64,000 nucleotides of DNA, taken from NCBI RefSeq assembly GCF_902833645.1, contig NZ_CADFGE010000001.1, forward strand, positions 806,001 through 870,000, written 5' to 3'. The translations under genes were made by a program, and so were the position numbers. Each line of letters starts with the position of its first letter. Position 1 is the first letter of the stretch. Below are positions 41,980 to 50,591 of this stretch, one piece after another. The stretch is from Paraburkholderia fungorum (lineage in GTDB: Bacteria > Pseudomonadota > Gammaproteobacteria > Burkholderiales > Burkholderiaceae). The notes under the pieces were generated by a model. It saw only the letters and a program-made list of their open reading frames with translations, did no database searches and was not told the origin of the DNA.

Positions 41980-42951
41980 ATGACCGACTCCGCCGACACC
42001 GTCACTCCGTTCCCCTGTGCCCGCTATATCAAGGAAATCGGCCGCGGCCCGAACGGCGCCCGCGCGCTGACCGCCGAGGACACGCGCGCGCTCTACACCG
42101 CGATGCTCGACGGCCGCGTGGCCGAACTCGAGCTCGGCGCCGTGTTGCTCGCGTATCGCGTGAAGGGCGAAACCGCCGACGAACTCGCCGCCATGCTGGC
42201 TGGCGCGCATGCGTCGTTCGAACCGATTCACTTGCCGCATACGGCGTTCCGGCCCGTGTCGATCCCGACCTACAACGGCGCGCGCAAGCAGCCCAACCTG
42301 GTGCCGCTGCTAGCGCTGCTGCTCGCGCGCGAGGGTGTGCCGGTGCTGGTGCATGGCGTCACCGAAGATCCGGGCCGCGTGACAAGCGCCGAAATCTTCA
42401 CGCATCTGCAGATCCCGCACGCGCAATCGCACGCCGATATCGAAGACGGTCTCGCCGAACGGCGCCTCGCGTTCGCGCCGATCGACGTCCTGGCACCTAA
42501 GCTCGCGCGCCTTCTTTCGTTGCGTCGGCGAATGGGCGTGCGCAATTCCACCCACACGCTGGTGAAAATCCTGCAACCGTTCGCGCCCGCGGGGCTGCGG
42601 CTCGTGAATTACACGCACCCGCCCTACCGTGACAGTCTCACGCAGTTGTTCAATACGCACCCGGACGCCGCAGCAGGCGGCGCCCTGCTCGCGCGCGGCA
42701 CCGAAGGCGAAGCGGTGGCCGACACACGGCGCCAGGTGCAAGTGGATTGGCTGCATGACGGCATCTGCGAAACGCGCGTGCCGCATGAGCGCTCGTCGCC
42801 CGACGCGCCGGAAGTCGACTTGCCCGAAGCCCGCGATGCCGCGACGACGGCCGCGTGGATCAATGCCGTGCTGCGCGGCGAAGCGCCCGTGCCGAGCGCG
42901 ATCGAACGGCAGGTGGAGTTGATCGTGGATGTCGCGCAAATGCCCGCCTAG
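41980..42951 (+). CDS. ybiB: YbiB-like protein (anthranilate phosphoribosyltransferase fold)
   Basis: 323 residues. The N-terminal helical domain and C-terminal domain follow the TrpD/nucleoside phosphorylase III fold, but the trpD PRPP glycine loop is not intact; GVPVLVHGVTEDPGRVTS stands in its place. The enteric relative YbiB is reported as a nucleic-acid-binding protein rather than an enzyme. It starts at 41980 (MTDSADTVTPFPC), nine bases after an in-frame TTG. No operon partner. Confidence 0.75.
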   Translation: MTDSADTVTPFPCARYIKEIGRGPNGARALTAEDTRALYTAMLDGRVAELELGAVLLAYRVKGETADELAAMLAGAHASFEPIHLPHTAFRPVSIPTYNGARKQPNLVPLLALLLAREGVPVLVHGVTEDPGRVTSAEIFTHLQIPHAQSHADIEDGLAERRLAFAPIDVLAPKLARLLSLRRRMGVRNSTHTLVKILQPFAPAGLRLVNYTHPPYRDSLTQLFNTHPDAAAGGALLARGTEGEAVADTRRQVQVDWLHDGICETRVPHERSSPDAPEVDLPEARDAATTAAWINAVLRGEAPVPSAIERQVELIVDVAQMPA

Positions 42952-43044
42952 CGACCGCGCAACGTGCCCGGCGCAAGTGCGACGCAGCGCTTGCGCCGCC
43001 GCGCGCACACGCCGTACTCGCACGCAGTAGATGACGAGCGCGGG

Positions 43045-43074
43045 TTGACAGGCCGCTGCAAGCCGTCATACATT
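43045..43074 (+). promoter_or_regulatory. Sigma-70 promoter of the leu leader
   Basis: Perfect -35 TTGACA (43045-43050), 18-base spacer, -10 TACATT (43069-43074). The expected transcription start, 6-8 bases after the -10, falls on the ATG of the leader frame at 43081. Confidence 0.6.
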
Positions 43075-43080
43075 AGACCT

Positions 43081-43155
43081 ATGCGTTCCCTTCCGAACAC
43101 CCTCCGAATTACCTCCGGCCGCCTCGCGCGGCCCCTATCGCTACGTCTAGCGTAA
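43081..43155 (+). CDS. leuL: Putative leucine leader peptide (attenuator peptide)
   Basis: 24-residue frame with six Leu, at positions 4, 8, 15, 19, 21 and 23. The last three are all CTA, a rare codon in this GC-rich genome, in the C-terminal LSLRLA. Rare leucine codons at the end of a short leader peptide are the hallmark of leucine attenuators such as enteric leuL. There is no ribosome site; the AUG coincides with the predicted transcription start, so translation would be leaderless. The long distance (330 bases) to leuA is unusual. Assignment is inference. Confidence 0.5.
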   Translation: MRSLPNTLRITSGRLARPLSLRLA

Positions 43156-43203
43156 GCCGGGCGTAGCGCCGCGCGTTGGCAGCTTGCGTTGCCCAAAGCG
43201 CGG
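43125..43203 (+). promoter_or_regulatory. Competing hairpins overlapping leuL
   Basis: Segment A CGCGCGGC (43125-43132, within leuL just before the CTA codons) can pair with B GCCGCGCG (43168-43175). The overlapping B part CCGCGC (43169-43174) can instead pair with C GCGCGG (43198-43203). A:B and B:C exclude each other, as in attenuators. A ribosome stalled on the CTA codons would cover A and favour B:C. Confidence 0.45.
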
Positions 43204-43486
43204 TCCTCACAGCAGTTCCGCAGTTCCCGTTTCACCCCCAACCGTAGTTCTTCACAACCTGTAGTCGTTTGCATTCGTCCGTTTTCCGTTCGGACGAAGC
43301 GCGAGGATCCAATGCACGTCACATGGGCAGCATCCACATTCGTTTTCGCCGTCAACACGACGGGATTCGTTCGCGCCCGTTCGTTATTGCCGCTAGCCAC
43401 CGGCTGGCGCGCCGTGCATTCGTGGCAGCGCGCCAGCCGCTCGAGGCCACACCCTTTCGCATACGACACAACGAACGAGGCTCAAC

Positions 43487-44524
43487 ATGTTGCGCAATCC
43501 CGCTGAGAAATACCGCCCCTTCCCCGCTGTGCGCCTCACCGGCCGTAAATGGCCGAGCCGCACGATCAACCAGGCACCGATCTGGATGAGCACCGATCTG
43601 CGCGACGGCAATCAGGCCTTGATCGAACCGATGAATGCCGCGCAAAAGCTCGAATTCTTCGAAATGCTGGTGGCGATCGGCTTCAAGGAGATCGAAGCCG
43701 GTTTCCCGTCGGCCTCGCAAACCGACTTTGATTTCGTCCGCAAACTGATCGAAGAAAAGCGCATTCCCGACGACGTGACGATCGAAGTGTTCGTGCCCTC
43801 GCGCGCTGAACTGATCGCGCGCACGTTCGAAGCGCTCGAAGGCGCACCGCGCGCCATCGTGCATCTGTACAACGCGATCTGCCCGTCGTTTCGCAAGATC
43901 GTCTTCAACCAGTCGAAGCAGCAGATCAAGGCGCTCGCGGTAGAAGGCACGCGCATCGTCAAGGAGCACGCCCAGGCGCGGCCCGATACGCACTGGACCT
44001 TCCAGTATTCGCCCGAAACCTTCAACACGACCGAACTCCCCTACGCCCGCGAAGTATGCGACGCGGTCGCGCAGACATGGCGGCCCACGCGCGATCACAA
44101 GATGATCATCAACCTGCCTGCGAGCGTCGAGGCCGCGACGCCCAACGTGTTCGCCGACCAGATCGAATGGATGGACCGCAATCTCAGCTACCGCGACAGC
44201 ATCGTACTGTCGGTGCATCCGCATAACGACCGCGGCACCGCCGTGGCCGCTACGGAATTGGCGCTGCTGGCGGGCGCGGATCGCGTTGAAGGATGTCTGT
44301 TCGGCAATGGCGAGCGCACCGGCAACGTGGACCTCGTTACGGTTGCGATGAACCTTCACGCGCAGGGCGTTGATTCAGGCCTCGACTTCTCCGATCTTGG
44401 CGCGGTGCGGCGCGTGGTCGAGCGCTGCAACCAGATTCCGGTGCATCCGCGACACCCGTACGCGGGGGATGCGGCGCATAGGCCGGTATGGAGCGATGAG
44501 GATCTGCAACGCGCAGCCGCCTGA
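43487..44524 (+). pseudogene. leuA: Truncated 2-isopropylmalate synthase (long form), catalytic barrel only
   Basis: Commits 2-oxoisovalerate and acetyl-CoA to leucine when intact. This copy has 345 residues; the long-form family has about 560-640. The TIM barrel is complete by eye: DLRDGNQ with the metal Asp near residue 40, and [20 protein letters not shown] with His 244 and 246. Family similarity runs up to [14 protein letters not shown] and then stops: the next 17 residues ([17 protein letters not shown]) are unrelated, and none of the three frames continues into the expected LVFTAFSG region. The linker subdomains and the leucine-sensing C-terminal domain are therefore missing, and catalysis is doubtful. 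Start ATG with GAGG upstream. The attenuator-like leader precedes it. Confidence 0.85.
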
Positions 44525-44650
44525 GCGGCCTGAAACGGGGCGCCACAAGTCAGCACACGCGGCGCGACTCGCCGGCTTGTGCCCACCGGGCGCTCACGAG
44601 GCGTAACCGGTGCGATGCGGCGAAATACGGTGAGCTCAAAAGGCTCACTC

Positions 44651-45034
44651 TCACTCGATCGCGCAACGCGTCGCCTGCCACGCGATCAGACGCCATTGCC
44701 CGTCTTCCTGGGTGTGAATCGCCGTGTACGCGATCGGAAATAGCAGCGCCCCGTTATTCGCCTCCATTTCGATCAACGCGCGGCCGGTGACGACGCAGGT
44801 CTCGCGCCCCACCGGCAGCACCTCTTGCGACTGCACCTCGATCTGCCGATAGCGGCGGCGCCCGGCCGTAATACCGTCGATGAACTGTCGCTTCGTTTCG
44901 CGCTTGCCGTTCGTGTGGACGTAGCTCACGTTGTCCGCGAGCAGCGTATCGAGCAACTGCCCGTCACCGTCTACCATCGCACGAAAGCGTTCTCGCTCCA
45001 GCCCGCGAATCGCTTCGATTATCTTTGCCGCCAT
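44651..45034 (-). CDS. NTF2-like / SnoaL-like (DUF4440) protein
   Basis: 127-residue alpha-beta cone-fold protein, typical of DUF4440/NTF2-like proteins with a small-molecule pocket (MVDGDGQLLDTLLADNVSYVH, WRLIAWQATRCA at the end). Function unknown. Convergent with the truncated leuA, and 43 bases before pagL's end on the same strand. Confidence 0.78.
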   Translation of the reverse strand: MAAKIIEAIRGLERERFRAMVDGDGQLLDTLLADNVSYVHTNGKRETKRQFIDGITAGRRRYRQIEVQSQEVLPVGRETCVVTGRALIEMEANNGALLFPIAYTAIHTQEDGQWRLIAWQATRCAIE

Positions 45035-45077
45035 TGCTCAGCCCCTTGCACCGGTAAGCCGAACGTGGCCTCGGTCG

Positions 45078-45641
45078 TCAGAAGTTATATTGCAAATATA
45101 GCTGGTGGAAATTTATACCAGGATTGGGCTCTTTGATACCGCCGTTGGAAATATGCTGGAAGCGATAGCCGGCCTCGTACTGCTGGTGGCTGCCGAATTG
45201 CAGGCCGACGCCCGCCATGGGGGCGAACTGGAACGCTGTGGCGAGCGTGAGGTCAGAAGAAATTCTGGGACTCGTCAGGAGGCGAACACCGGCGCCCGCT
45301 TCGACATAAGGGCGAATCGGTCCAGAAGCCTTGATGAAGCGAATGATCGGCGTCACACCGATCTCCCCGATGTTTTCGTGCACATTCCCTTCGTTGGTGT
45401 GCCACCAGGCCACGTGCGCTTCGCCGATCAGCGCAAAGTGCCAGTCGCCGATCTGCCACCAGGTCAGATTCGGATCCCAAACAAAGCCGAGATCGAGTTT
45501 TTTAATGTGGTGATCGCCCACGCCGCCGGCAATCTGCACGCCAAACTGGTCGGCCGCAGCCAGTCCTGAAGCAGCAAGCAGAATAGCCGCCGAAACGCCT
45601 TTTACAGTCAGACCACGCAACGCATTCTTTTTGTTCTTCAT
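45078..45641 (-). CDS. pagL: Lipid A 3-O-deacylase PagL
   Basis: Outer-membrane enzyme that removes the 3-O-linked acyl chain of lipid A, modulating its immune properties. 187 residues: a signal peptide (ending near LAAA, about residue 29), an eight-stranded barrel rich in aromatic residues and ending QLYLQYNF, and the catalytic His-x-Ser-Asn motif (RFQHISNGGI near residue 164). The start at 45639-45641 (MKNKKNALRG) is chosen over 45683. Neighbours give no operon. Confidence 0.88.
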   Translation of the reverse strand: MKNKKNALRGLTVKGVSAAILLAASGLAAADQFGVQIAGGVGDHHIKKLDLGFVWDPNLTWWQIGDWHFALIGEAHVAWWHTNEGNVHENIGEIGVTPIIRFIKASGPIRPYVEAGAGVRLLTSPRISSDLTLATAFQFAPMAGVGLQFGSHQQYEAGYRFQHISNGGIKEPNPGINFHQLYLQYNF

Positions 45642-46001
45642 CGGACACCCGAAAGCTAGCCGAACGTTGATCAGGGACCACAACCCTTATTTTAGAGACA
45701 ATGTACATCTGGTGCTTAGTATGAAGAAACGCAAATTTTCGCAATTAGTCGCTTCCGTTTTAGAAAAAATCGGTCATTTATGAGAGCGCAAGCGCTTTGT
45801 TAGGAAAATCCTACGCTCTCTTGAAAATCTAGTGCGCCGCCTCCAATTGGCTATCAAAGTCTAAATTTCAATAGGAATTTGCGGAACTTGGATGCCCCTA
45901 CGGCTTCTAAGTATTAGCACTCGGCAAATCAGAGTGCTAACATCCAACGCTGGAGTCGTTAACTGAATACGCTTTTGTCTGATTCCAAAGGAGTTTCCTA
46001 C
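45642..46001 (+). promoter_or_regulatory. Divergent pagL-rpoH intergenic region
   Basis: 360 bases, notably AT-rich for the window. Apart from the CIRCE element at 45914-45940 and a CTTGAAA -35-like site, I see no ORF. AT-rich tracts at 45700-45790 may hold the pagL promoter, but no clear hexamer pair was found. Confidence 0.45.
45914..45940 (+). promoter_or_regulatory. CIRCE element (HrcA operator) upstream of rpoH
   Basis: TTAGCACTC, nine bases, GAGTGCTAA: an exact match to the CIRCE consensus. It lies 62 bases before the rpoH GTG. HrcA would repress here at normal temperature. Sequence just upstream (CTTGAAA near 45818) could be a -35 of a heat-shock or standard promoter, but the -10 is not clear. 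Confidence 0.9.
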
Positions 46002-46937
<936 letters not shown>

Positions 46938-47003
46938 GGCTTAAAAGCCAGGACTTAAACACTTGGTCGTACTGGCTAGTCCGGTGCGCATCGGCTAGCC
47001 GCA

Positions 47004-47037
47004 AAGCCCTGCCCTCGCAAGAAGGCAGGGCTTTTTT
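47004..47037 (+). terminator. Rho-independent terminator after rpoH
   Basis: Stem AAGCCCTGCC / GGCAGGGCTT with a 10-base loop and six T, 67 bases past the rpoH stop. Confidence 0.85.
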
Positions 47038-47116
47038 GTGCCCGCTCAATCAGGCTCGCACTCAATCGCGACGCCCCTCGCCTCACTCAAGAACATGTCT
47101 ATCAAACATCTGTTTC

Positions 47117-47145
47117 TTGACGTATCACAAACCTCATAGCAATAC
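47117..47145 (+). promoter_or_regulatory. Probable promoter of the cyd operon
   Basis: -35 TTGACG (47117-47122), 17-base spacer, -10 CAATAC (47140-47145), about 150 bases before cydP. I looked for an FNR/Anr box (TTGAT-N4-ATCAA) in 47040-47297 and found no convincing one. The rest of this roughly 260-base gap shows no ORF. Confidence 0.4.
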
Positions 47146-47297
47146 TGTTCCCACGCGCTGACATTCGCGACCCAATGCCGCAGCGTCGACTTATGCGTAC
47201 AGGGTCATCGATCCTAAAATTAAGATGCACTTGCCAGACCGCCCAGGCGGCCTGGATCCAGCCGGATTCACCGGCGCGAAGTTGCCTTCGACCGATC

Positions 47298-47558
47298 ATG
47301 ACCATAGCCCTGAATCGCAATAGCAACCCTCGCCCGAGCCTGCGCAAAAGGTTCGGCGCCTGGGCGCGCGGTCCGACGCTGGCGCGGGATATCGCCATCG
47401 TCCTCGCCATCAAATTCGCATTACTGATGGTGCTCAAGTACGCGTTCTTCAATCATCCGCAGGCGGAGCATATGTCGCTGCCGCCCGCTCAAGTCGCACA
47501 GGCGCTGCTGTCCGTGCCTGGCCCGTCTCCCTCCCAAGGTGATCAACATGCCCGTTAG
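47298..47558 (+). CDS. cydP: Cytochrome bd oxidase small subunit CydP
   Basis: 86-residue protein with one membrane helix (about residues 28-48, DIAIVLAIKFALLMVLKYAF) and a hydrophilic C-terminus, matching the putative CydP small subunit found at the front of cyd operons in beta- and gammaproteobacteria. Start ATG at 47298; the frame is open back to 47175 without a reason to use it. Its end overlaps the cydA start by 11 bases. Confidence 0.8.
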   Translation: MTIALNRNSNPRPSLRKRFGAWARGPTLARDIAIVLAIKFALLMVLKYAFFNHPQAEHMSLPPAQVAQALLSVPGPSPSQGDQHAR

Positions 47559-49137
47559 CGAAGTCGTAGAACTGTCGCGCCTCCAGTTCGCCATCACGGC
47601 GCTTTATCACTTTCTGTTCGTGCCGCTCACGCTCGGTCTGTCCTGGTTGCTCGTCATCATGGAGTCGGTCTATGTGATGACCGGCAAGCAGATCTACAAG
47701 GACATGACCCAGTTCTGGGGCAAGCTGTTCGGCATCAACTTTGCAATGGGCGTCACCACCGGTCTTACGCTGGAATTCCAGTTCGGCACCAACTGGTCGT
47801 ACTACTCGCACTATGTCGGCGACATCTTCGGCGTGCCGCTGGCCGTTGAAGGCTTGATGGCGTTTTTCCTCGAGTCGACTTTCGTCGGCCTGTTCTTCTT
47901 CGGGTGGAAGCGGCTCTCGAGAGTCCAGCACGTGATCGTCACATTTCTCGTGGCGCTTGGCTCGAACCTGTCGGCGCTTTGGATTCTGGTGGCCAACGGC
48001 TGGATGAACAATCCGGTCGGCGCCACCTTCAACTACCAGACCATGCGCATGGAACTCGACAGCATCTTCTCGGTGCTGTTCAATCCGGTCGCCCAGGTGA
48101 AGTTCGTACACACCGTATCGGCCGGCTATGTGACTGCTTCGATGTTCGTGCTCGGTGTGTCGTCGTGGTATCTGCTGAAGCGTCGCGACACCGAGTTTGC
48201 GCTGCGCTCGTTCGCTATCGCCGCCGGCTTCGGTCTGGCCTCGACGTTATGCGTGATCGTGCTTGGCGACGAATCAGGTTATCGCACCGGCGAAGTTCAG
48301 CAGGTCAAGTTGGCCGCCATCGAATCCGAATGGGAAACGGCCCCCGCACCCGCGCCGTTCACGATCTTCGGCATTCCGAACCAGAAGGAAGAGCGCACCG
48401 ACTATGCGATCCGCATTCCGTATGCGCTCGGCCTGATCGCCACGCGCTCGATCGACGAACCGGTACTCGGCCTGAAAGACCTGATGGCGCAGAACGAAGT
48501 GCGCATCAAGAACGGCATGCTCGCGTACGCTGCGTTGCAGAAGCTCAAGCTCGGCGACGCCACGGACGAAGCCAAGGCCGCTTTCGACGCGCACAAAAAC
48601 GATCTTGGCTACGGCCTGATGCTCAAGCAGTTCACGCCGAACGTCACCGACGCCACGCCGGATCAGATCGCGCAGGCCGCCAAAAAGACCATCCCGCCAG
48701 TGGCGCCCGTGTTCTTCTCGTTCCGACTGATGGTCGGCCTCGGCATCCTGTTCCTCGCGACCTTCGTGCTGGCGTTCTGGTTCTGTGCACAGCGCTCGCT
48801 GCTGCTGGAGAAGCGCCGCTGGTTCCTGCGCTGGGCCGTATGGGCCATTCCGTTGCCGTGGCTTGCGGCTGAGTTCGGCTGGATCGTCGCTGAAGTGGGC
48901 CGTCAGCCATGGACCATCGCCGGTATTCTGCCGACCGCCTTGTCCGCCTCGAGCCTGACGCCAGGCGATCTCTACCTGAGCATTGCCGGCTTCGTCGTGT
49001 TCTACACAGTACTGTTCATCATCGAAATCATGTTGATGTTCAAGTACGCGCGACTCGGGCCTTCGTCGCTGCACACCGGGCGCTATCACCACGAACAGCC
49101 GCTGAATCAGCCGCTGCCGACCAACACGGCCGCTTGA
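47548..49137 (+). CDS. cydA: Cytochrome bd ubiquinol oxidase subunit I
   Basis: Heme subunit of the high-affinity quinol oxidase. 529 residues from ATG 47548, which has AAGGTG before it; a GTG at 47539 is the in-frame alternative. Heme b595 His21 ([11 protein letters not shown]), heme b558 His in [10 protein letters not shown] (about residue 190), and [12 protein letters not shown] near 445. The Q loop is long (about residues 240-390), as in the E. coli type, so this is not the short-Q-loop cyanide-insensitive type. Overlaps cydP. Confidence 0.97.
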   Translation: MPVSEVVELSRLQFAITALYHFLFVPLTLGLSWLLVIMESVYVMTGKQIYKDMTQFWGKLFGINFAMGVTTGLTLEFQFGTNWSYYSHYVGDIFGVPLAVEGLMAFFLESTFVGLFFFGWKRLSRVQHVIVTFLVALGSNLSALWILVANGWMNNPVGATFNYQTMRMELDSIFSVLFNPVAQVKFVHTVSAGYVTASMFVLGVSSWYLLKRRDTEFALRSFAIAAGFGLASTLCVIVLGDESGYRTGEVQQVKLAAIESEWETAPAPAPFTIFGIPNQKEERTDYAIRIPYALGLIATRSIDEPVLGLKDLMAQNEVRIKNGMLAYAALQKLKLGDATDEAKAAFDAHKNDLGYGLMLKQFTPNVTDATPDQIAQAAKKTIPPVAPVFFSFRLMVGLGILFLATFVLAFWFCAQRSLLLEKRRWFLRWAVWAIPLPWLAAEFGWIVAEVGRQPWTIAGILPTALSASSLTPGDLYLSIAGFVVFYTVLFIIEIMLMFKYARLGPSSLHTGRYHHEQPLNQPLPTNTAA

Positions 49138-49171
49138 TTCGCCGCCACTCTGTTCCAAGGGAAAGATCATC

Positions 49172-50308
49172 ATGGATTACGCAACCCTCAAACTGATCTG
49201 GTGGGTGTTGATCGGCGTGCTGCTGATCGGCTTCGCGCTCACCGACGGCTTCGACATGGGCGCGGCGATTCTGCTGCCCTTCGTCGCCAAAACCGATGCG
49301 GAGCGGCGCATTGTCGTGAACACGGTCGGCGCAACGTGGGAAGGCAATCAGGTGTGGCTCATCACCGCGGGCGGTGCGATGTTCGCCGCATGGCCGCTGG
49401 TGTACGCCGCGTCCTTCTCGGGTTTCTACTTCGCGATGCTGCTGGTGCTGTTCTCACTGTTCTTCCGGCCGGTCGGCTTCGACTACCGCAGCAAACGTGA
49501 AGACCCGCGCTGGCGCAGCGCGTGGGATTGGGCGTTGTTTGTCGGGGGGTTCGTGCCGGCGCTGGTGTTCGGTGTTGCGTTCGGCAACCTGCTGCAAGGC
49601 GTGCCGTTCTCGTTCGACACCGATCTGCGCGTCACATATCACGGCGGTTTCTTCGCACTGCTCAACCCGTTCGCTGTGCTGTGCGGGCTCGTCAGTGTGT
49701 CGATGCTGGCCGCGCACGGTGCGGCCTTCGTGAAGATGAAAGCGGACGACATCGTCGCCGAGCGTGCATCGCTCGCGCTGCGGATCGCTTCGCTCGCCGC
49801 CGTGGTGCTGTTCCTGCTCGCGGGCGCGCTTATCGCCACGATGATCGGCGGCTATCAGATCGTCGACGCCGCGCCGCTCGATACGGTCGCCAATCCGCTG
49901 CTGAAGAACGTGATCGGCGCGCCTGGCCTATGGCTCAACAACTACGCGCACTATCCGTGGATGGTGGCCGCGCCGGTGGCTGGCCTTGCGGGTGGCGTAC
50001 TCGCCTTGTTGCTGGCGCGCTCGCGCTTTGAAAAGAGCGCCTTCCTGTCGACCTCGCTGATGATCACCGGGGTGATTCTGACGGCGGGTTTCTCGATGTT
50101 CCCGTTCATCATGCCCTCCTCGCTCGACGGCCGCAGCAGTCTCACGGTATGGGACTCGACCTCAAGCCGCATGACGCTGCAGATCATGCTGATCGCTGTG
50201 ATCGTCTTCCTGCCGATCGTGCTGATCTACACGAGTTGGGTGTATCGCGTGATGCGAGGCAAGGTAACCGCCGCGGCGCTCAAGGAAAATCATCATTCGA
50301 TGTATTGA
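49172..50308 (+). CDS. cydB: Cytochrome bd ubiquinol oxidase subunit II
   Basis: Membrane partner of CydA with about eight to nine helices. 378 residues, the standard size. N-terminal [20 protein letters not shown] and [21 protein letters not shown] residues (here [20 protein letters not shown]) are the family signature. Starts 34 bases after cydA with GGGAAAGATC as ribosome site. Confidence 0.97.
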   Translation: MDYATLKLIWWVLIGVLLIGFALTDGFDMGAAILLPFVAKTDAERRIVVNTVGATWEGNQVWLITAGGAMFAAWPLVYAASFSGFYFAMLLVLFSLFFRPVGFDYRSKREDPRWRSAWDWALFVGGFVPALVFGVAFGNLLQGVPFSFDTDLRVTYHGGFFALLNPFAVLCGLVSVSMLAAHGAAFVKMKADDIVAERASLALRIASLAAVVLFLLAGALIATMIGGYQIVDAAPLDTVANPLLKNVIGAPGLWLNNYAHYPWMVAAPVAGLAGGVLALLLARSRFEKSAFLSTSLMITGVILTAGFSMFPFIMPSSLDGRSSLTVWDSTSSRMTLQIMLIAVIVFLPIVLIYTSWVYRVMRGKVTAAALKENHHSMY

Positions 50309-50336
50309 TCAGGAATACGGATAACAGGAGTTTGCG

Positions 50337-50453
50337 ATGTGGTACTTCAGTTGGCTTCTCGGCATTGGCGTGGCGTTGGCGTTCGGCGTAATCAACGTGA
50401 TGTGGCTGGAATCGCGCCGGCCTCTGGAAGCGGGCAAGCAGAAAGCACGTTGA
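50337..50453 (+). CDS. cydX: Cytochrome bd oxidase small subunit CydX
   Basis: 38-residue single-helix protein that begins MWYFSWLLGIGVALAFGVIN and has the invariant Glu-x-Arg just after the helix (WLESRRP). CydX stabilises the haem site of CydAB. AGGAG lies six bases before the ATG, and it follows cydB by 28 bases. Its shortness hides it from simple gene finders. Confidence 0.92.
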   Translation: MWYFSWLLGIGVALAFGVINVMWLESRRPLEAGKQKAR

Positions 50454-50486
50454 TGCATCCATTGCCGGTTGAGCACCGGTAAACGC

Positions 50487-50522
50487 AAAAGCGGCACCTT
50501 GATCCAAGGTGCCGCTTTTTTT
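50487..50522. terminator. Bidirectional terminator between cyd and nag operons
   Basis: Perfect stem AAAAGCGGCACCTT / AAGGTGCCGCTTTT, 5-base loop, T runs on both sides. It ends the cyd operon (plus) and nagE (minus). Confidence 0.88.
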
Positions 50523-50591
50523 ACTCGCGTCCTTACTTAGCCGAAGCTGGACGGAAGACCGAAGTCAGCTCAGCTCGAAGCCTCGATGCGA

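Larger units (their letters stand above)
42952..43486 (+). promoter_or_regulatory. Long leader region upstream of leuA
   Basis: 535 bases between ybiB and leuA. It holds a promoter (43045-43074), a 24-codon leucine-rich leader frame (43081-43155), competing GC-rich hairpins (43125-43203), and a further isolated hairpin TTCGTCCG / CGGACGAA at about 43274-43300. The last 180 bases before leuA show nothing else clear. I could not identify a classical terminator with a T run, which is the missing piece of a standard attenuator. Confidence 0.5.

Noticed and set aside
42964..43155. Longer 63-codon reading of the leuL frame
   Set aside because: It would begin upstream of the predicted promoter; only the ATG at 43081 matches the transcription start.
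47040..47297. FNR/Anr box upstream of the cyd operon
   Set aside because: The best candidate (TTGACGTATCACAA) breaks the symmetric TTGAT-N4-ATCAA pattern and instead fits a -35 element.
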